Shown: piece after piece, positions 60,174-64,000 of the stretch
Layout of the letters: each line of letters starts with the position of its first letter
Position numbering within the stretch: the stretch's first letter is position 1
Source: Streptomyces sp. NBC_01267
GTDB taxonomy: Bacteria > Actinomycetota > Actinomycetes > Streptomycetales > Streptomycetaceae
Assembly: GCF_036241575.1 (NCBI RefSeq)
Contig: NZ_CP108455.1
Span: 930,001-994,000, forward strand
Reading direction: 5' to 3'
Length of the DNA: 64,000 nt
Made by a program: the position numbers and the translations under genes
Notes under the pieces: generated by a model
What the model was told of the DNA's origin: nothing
Database searches by the model: none
The model's input: the letters and a program-made list of their open reading frames with translations, nothing else

Positions 60174-60678
60174 CGAAGTGCCCCTCCCGGGTGGCCGGTC
60201 ACGGCGGCAGCCGCGGCGTCACGGTCGATAATGCCCAGACTCAATGATCGGTAACTCCCCGCTCGGCGCCCAGGACGAGTAGGGTGGCCAGAAGTGTCGC
60301 GTGGCACATTCGCTCGGCATGACGCCTGAAGCAGTTACCGGCTCCGTGGAAGTGGTGAAAGACGCCGACGCGTTTCGGCCGACCACGCGCACAGAGAGCT
60401 TCGAGGCCGGAGACTTACACGCACAGCAAATCGGGATAATCTCCGCAGGAGAAAGACCGAATATCGACTTGTTCGCAATATTCGTGTCAGCTAGCCGAAA
60501 CATGTTGTGAACACGTGTCGTATAAACTCCGCGAACGAGGCAGAGAGTTGGCGCCCCGGCCCCCGGAGAGTGCAACACCCTCCAAGCCCCACGGCCCCCC
60601 TCTGACCCCCGCATTGCTGACAGTGCCGTCCGCACCGCCCACGCACCACCGTGTCTCCGAAGCGAGAGGCAATCACTT
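60174..60678. promoter_or_regulatory. 505-bp divergent region with an AT-rich core
   Basis: It lies between the GCS2 gene and the hypothetical gene at 60679. Bases 60410-60530 are markedly richer in A/T than the surroundings. They include an inverted repeat CGAATAT/ATATTCG (60458-60464, 60478-60484) and ACACGTGT (60510-60517). A 69-codon frame starting at GTG 60301 has atypical codon use and is not called as a gene. Confidence 0.5.
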
Positions 60679-61269
60679 ATGCCGCTGTATGTCCCCCCGG
60701 CTCCCGCGCCGGCCCTGCGCAGCGTCCTCGCGGCACTCGGTTCCCCCACTGCCGTCCGCGAGGCCCGTATGCCGGCCCTTCGCACCGCTCAGGGTCCACT
60801 GACCCCCGAACTGGCCCTGCCCGTCCACGTACTGGACCAGATCATGCCGAACGGTGGAGCCCCACGCACCCGGCTCACCGGCTGGCGCTTCCTGATCCAC
60901 AGCGGTGATCGTGCGGTCGCCGCGGCGGAGACGAAACTGACGGCGGACGGCTGGACCTTCTCGCACTTCTTCGAGGGTCCGTACATCTCCGCCACCGGCA
61001 ACGCGCTGCGTCAGGCCGAGGCGATGAACACCCCGTTCCAGCCCAGGCTGCTGTCCGTGCCCGAGCTCTACATGCTGACCCTGTGGCTGCACAGTGACAC
61101 CGGCGCCGACGCCTCGGTCTCCGGCACCATGCCCGCCCCTTCGGATCTGCTGGTACCCCTCGCACCCGCACCGCCCGGGATCGCCGCGCACCGCCCGCAC
61201 CGGGCGAGCGACCTGCTTCCGGTGATGACACTGCGGCTGTCTCCGCCGCTGCTGGGCTCTCCCGCCTGA
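60679..61269 (+). CDS. Hypothetical protein of Streptomyces type
   Basis: 196 residues, ATG with GAGAGG 8 bp upstream. No recognised domain. A central compact part (LTGWRFLIHSGDRAVAAAETKL, GWTFSHFFEGPYISATGNALRQAEAM, LLSVPELYMLTLWLHSDTGAD) is flanked by a Pro/Ala-rich start and end. No signal peptide or membrane helix. Confidence 0.7.
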   Translation: MPLYVPPAPAPALRSVLAALGSPTAVREARMPALRTAQGPLTPELALPVHVLDQIMPNGGAPRTRLTGWRFLIHSGDRAVAAAETKLTADGWTFSHFFEGPYISATGNALRQAEAMNTPFQPRLLSVPELYMLTLWLHSDTGADASVSGTMPAPSDLLVPLAPAPPGIAAHRPHRASDLLPVMTLRLSPPLLGSPA

Positions 61270-61290
61270 CGCCGCCCGAGCCAGTCGGCC

Positions 61291-61322
61291 CGCCCCGTGA
61301 CCGCCCGTCGGGTCACGGGGCG
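61291..61322 (+). terminator. Perfect 12-bp hairpin after the hypothetical gene
   Basis: CGCCCCGTGACC, 8-nt loop, GGTCACGGGGCG, 22 bp past the stop codon. Confidence 0.85.
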
Positions 61323-61570
61323 ACTTGGTTCCTCCCCCATCCGGACTAGCCCGGTGCGGCCACCCCGAACCACCCGAGAAGTCAGCGGAGTTGGCCTGAA
61401 CCGTCCGCACGGGTGATGCGTCCTCAAGCTGTAGCAAGTGCTGCCGCGAAATCCCTGCGGATCGACGCCCGTAGGGCAACACTGGGACCGATCGACTGAT
61501 ACGGGGGGCGGCCATGAAATCCGCATCGAGCCGCAGGACACTCACCACAACGCAGCGAAAGAACGCATCC

Positions 61571-61774
61571 ATGTGCCAGCACCAGCCATCCTGCCCGTCA
61601 GCCACCTCCGCCGACCGTGAGGCCGCGATCCTCGTGGCGCACCACCCGGAGCAGGGCTGGAGTCTGTTGTGCAACGGCGTCCTCGTCTTCGAGGACACCG
61701 GCGAACTGCTGCCGGACGGGCAGATCATCGCCCCGCACCGCCCACTGGGTGCGGGGCTGGCGACGGCCGCCTGA
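61571..61774 (+). CDS. DUF5999 family protein
   Basis: 67 residues: MCQHQPSCPSATSADREAA, then HPEQGWSLLCNGVLVFEDTG and LLPDGQIIAPHRP, which is the whole-length signature of DUF5999. Three cysteines and a His near the N-terminus suggest metal binding. Function unknown. The start ATG 61571 is chosen by family length; an upstream in-frame ATG at 61514 adds an unrelated extension. Confidence 0.88.
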   Translation: MCQHQPSCPSATSADREAAILVAHHPEQGWSLLCNGVLVFEDTGELLPDGQIIAPHRPLGAGLATAA

Positions 61775-61857
61775 GCTCCGGGGCGCGGCACGGTCCGCGC
61801 GGGGAGACCGAGCAGGCACGACTGTCAGAAGCGACGAAGCCACACCGGAGACGACGA

Positions 61858-61892
61858 AGGGCCGGCCCGGGAGACATCCCCGAACCGGCCCT
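61858..61892. terminator. Hairpin between DUF5999 and gcvP genes
   Basis: AGGGCCGG and CCGGCCCT (8 bp) enclose a 19-nt loop that can pair further (CCCGGG...CCCCG). It lies between convergent genes. Confidence 0.6.
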
Positions 61893-61904
61893 CATGCATG
61901 TCCG

Positions 61905-64000
<2,096 letters not shown>

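Noticed and set aside
60301..60510. 69-residue plus-strand gene
   Set aside because: Codon use is unlike neighbouring genes, it lies in an AT-rich regulatory stretch, and no ribosome site or family match is seen.

Overview
The window is chromosomal DNA of a Streptomyces-type actinomycete. GC content is very high, third codon positions are nearly all G or C, GTG starts and ATGA/GTGA stop-start overlaps are common, and the gene families are typical of the genus (DUF5999, SnoaL-like and DinB proteins, MocR, PadR, LysR and GntR regulators, many secreted enzymes). No rRNA, tRNA or CRISPR array was found. The left edge cuts a secreted subtilase and the right edge cuts glycine dehydrogenase GcvP.

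Layout. 1-10.5 kb: S8 peptidase, SnoaL-like protein, apolipoprotein N-acyltransferase, Gfo/Idh/MocA oxidoreductase, DinB protein, lipoprotein, TPR protein, uracil-DNA glycosylase and an SDR-FabG pair. 10.5-24.4 kb: a proline/hydroxyproline island. A tightly overlapping minus-strand operon encodes a DapA-family deaminase, a 4-hydroxyproline epimerase, a GntR regulator and a three-subunit D-hydroxyproline-type dehydrogenase, followed after 9 bp by a HipA-like kinase and DUF3037. Next come a LysR regulator, a secreted M9-type collagenase, a second proline-racemase-family enzyme and an aminopeptidase P. Together these could cut collagen, trim X-Pro peptides and convert hydroxyproline to alpha-ketoglutarate semialdehyde; the last dehydrogenase is not in the window. 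24.5-34 kb: secreted GH3 glycosidase, an unusual double histidine kinase with its response regulator, lipoprotein, nitronate monooxygenase and a VanX-like dipeptidase.

34-36.2 kb is a mobile-DNA scar: an 888-bp IS5-type element with a predicted -1 frameshift, landed exactly on the stop codon of a small membrane protein gene, beside fused remnants of two other transposases. 36-48 kb: S9 peptidase, isochorismatase-like hydrolase, a run of two flavin split-barrel proteins, LysR, MocR and three EamA exporters, then a Clp-N protein, SRPBCC protein and PadR regulator.

48.1-53.8 kb is the main find: a complete Tn7-like transposon (TnsA, TnsB/TniA, TnsC/TniB, TniQ plus a methyltransferase cargo gene) with matching inverted ends and a 5-bp target duplication ACCGC. 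Its TniQ-like protein carries four tandem zinc fingers. Ten bases beyond its duplicated target lies a second, transposase-less segment bounded by related ends and carrying a DinB gene. 54.8-64 kb: a SoxR-like regulator with a perfect operator and a divergent, frameshifted MFS transporter, PhzF-like protein, CPBP protease, GCS2-family ligase, a hypothetical protein, DUF5999 and gcvP.
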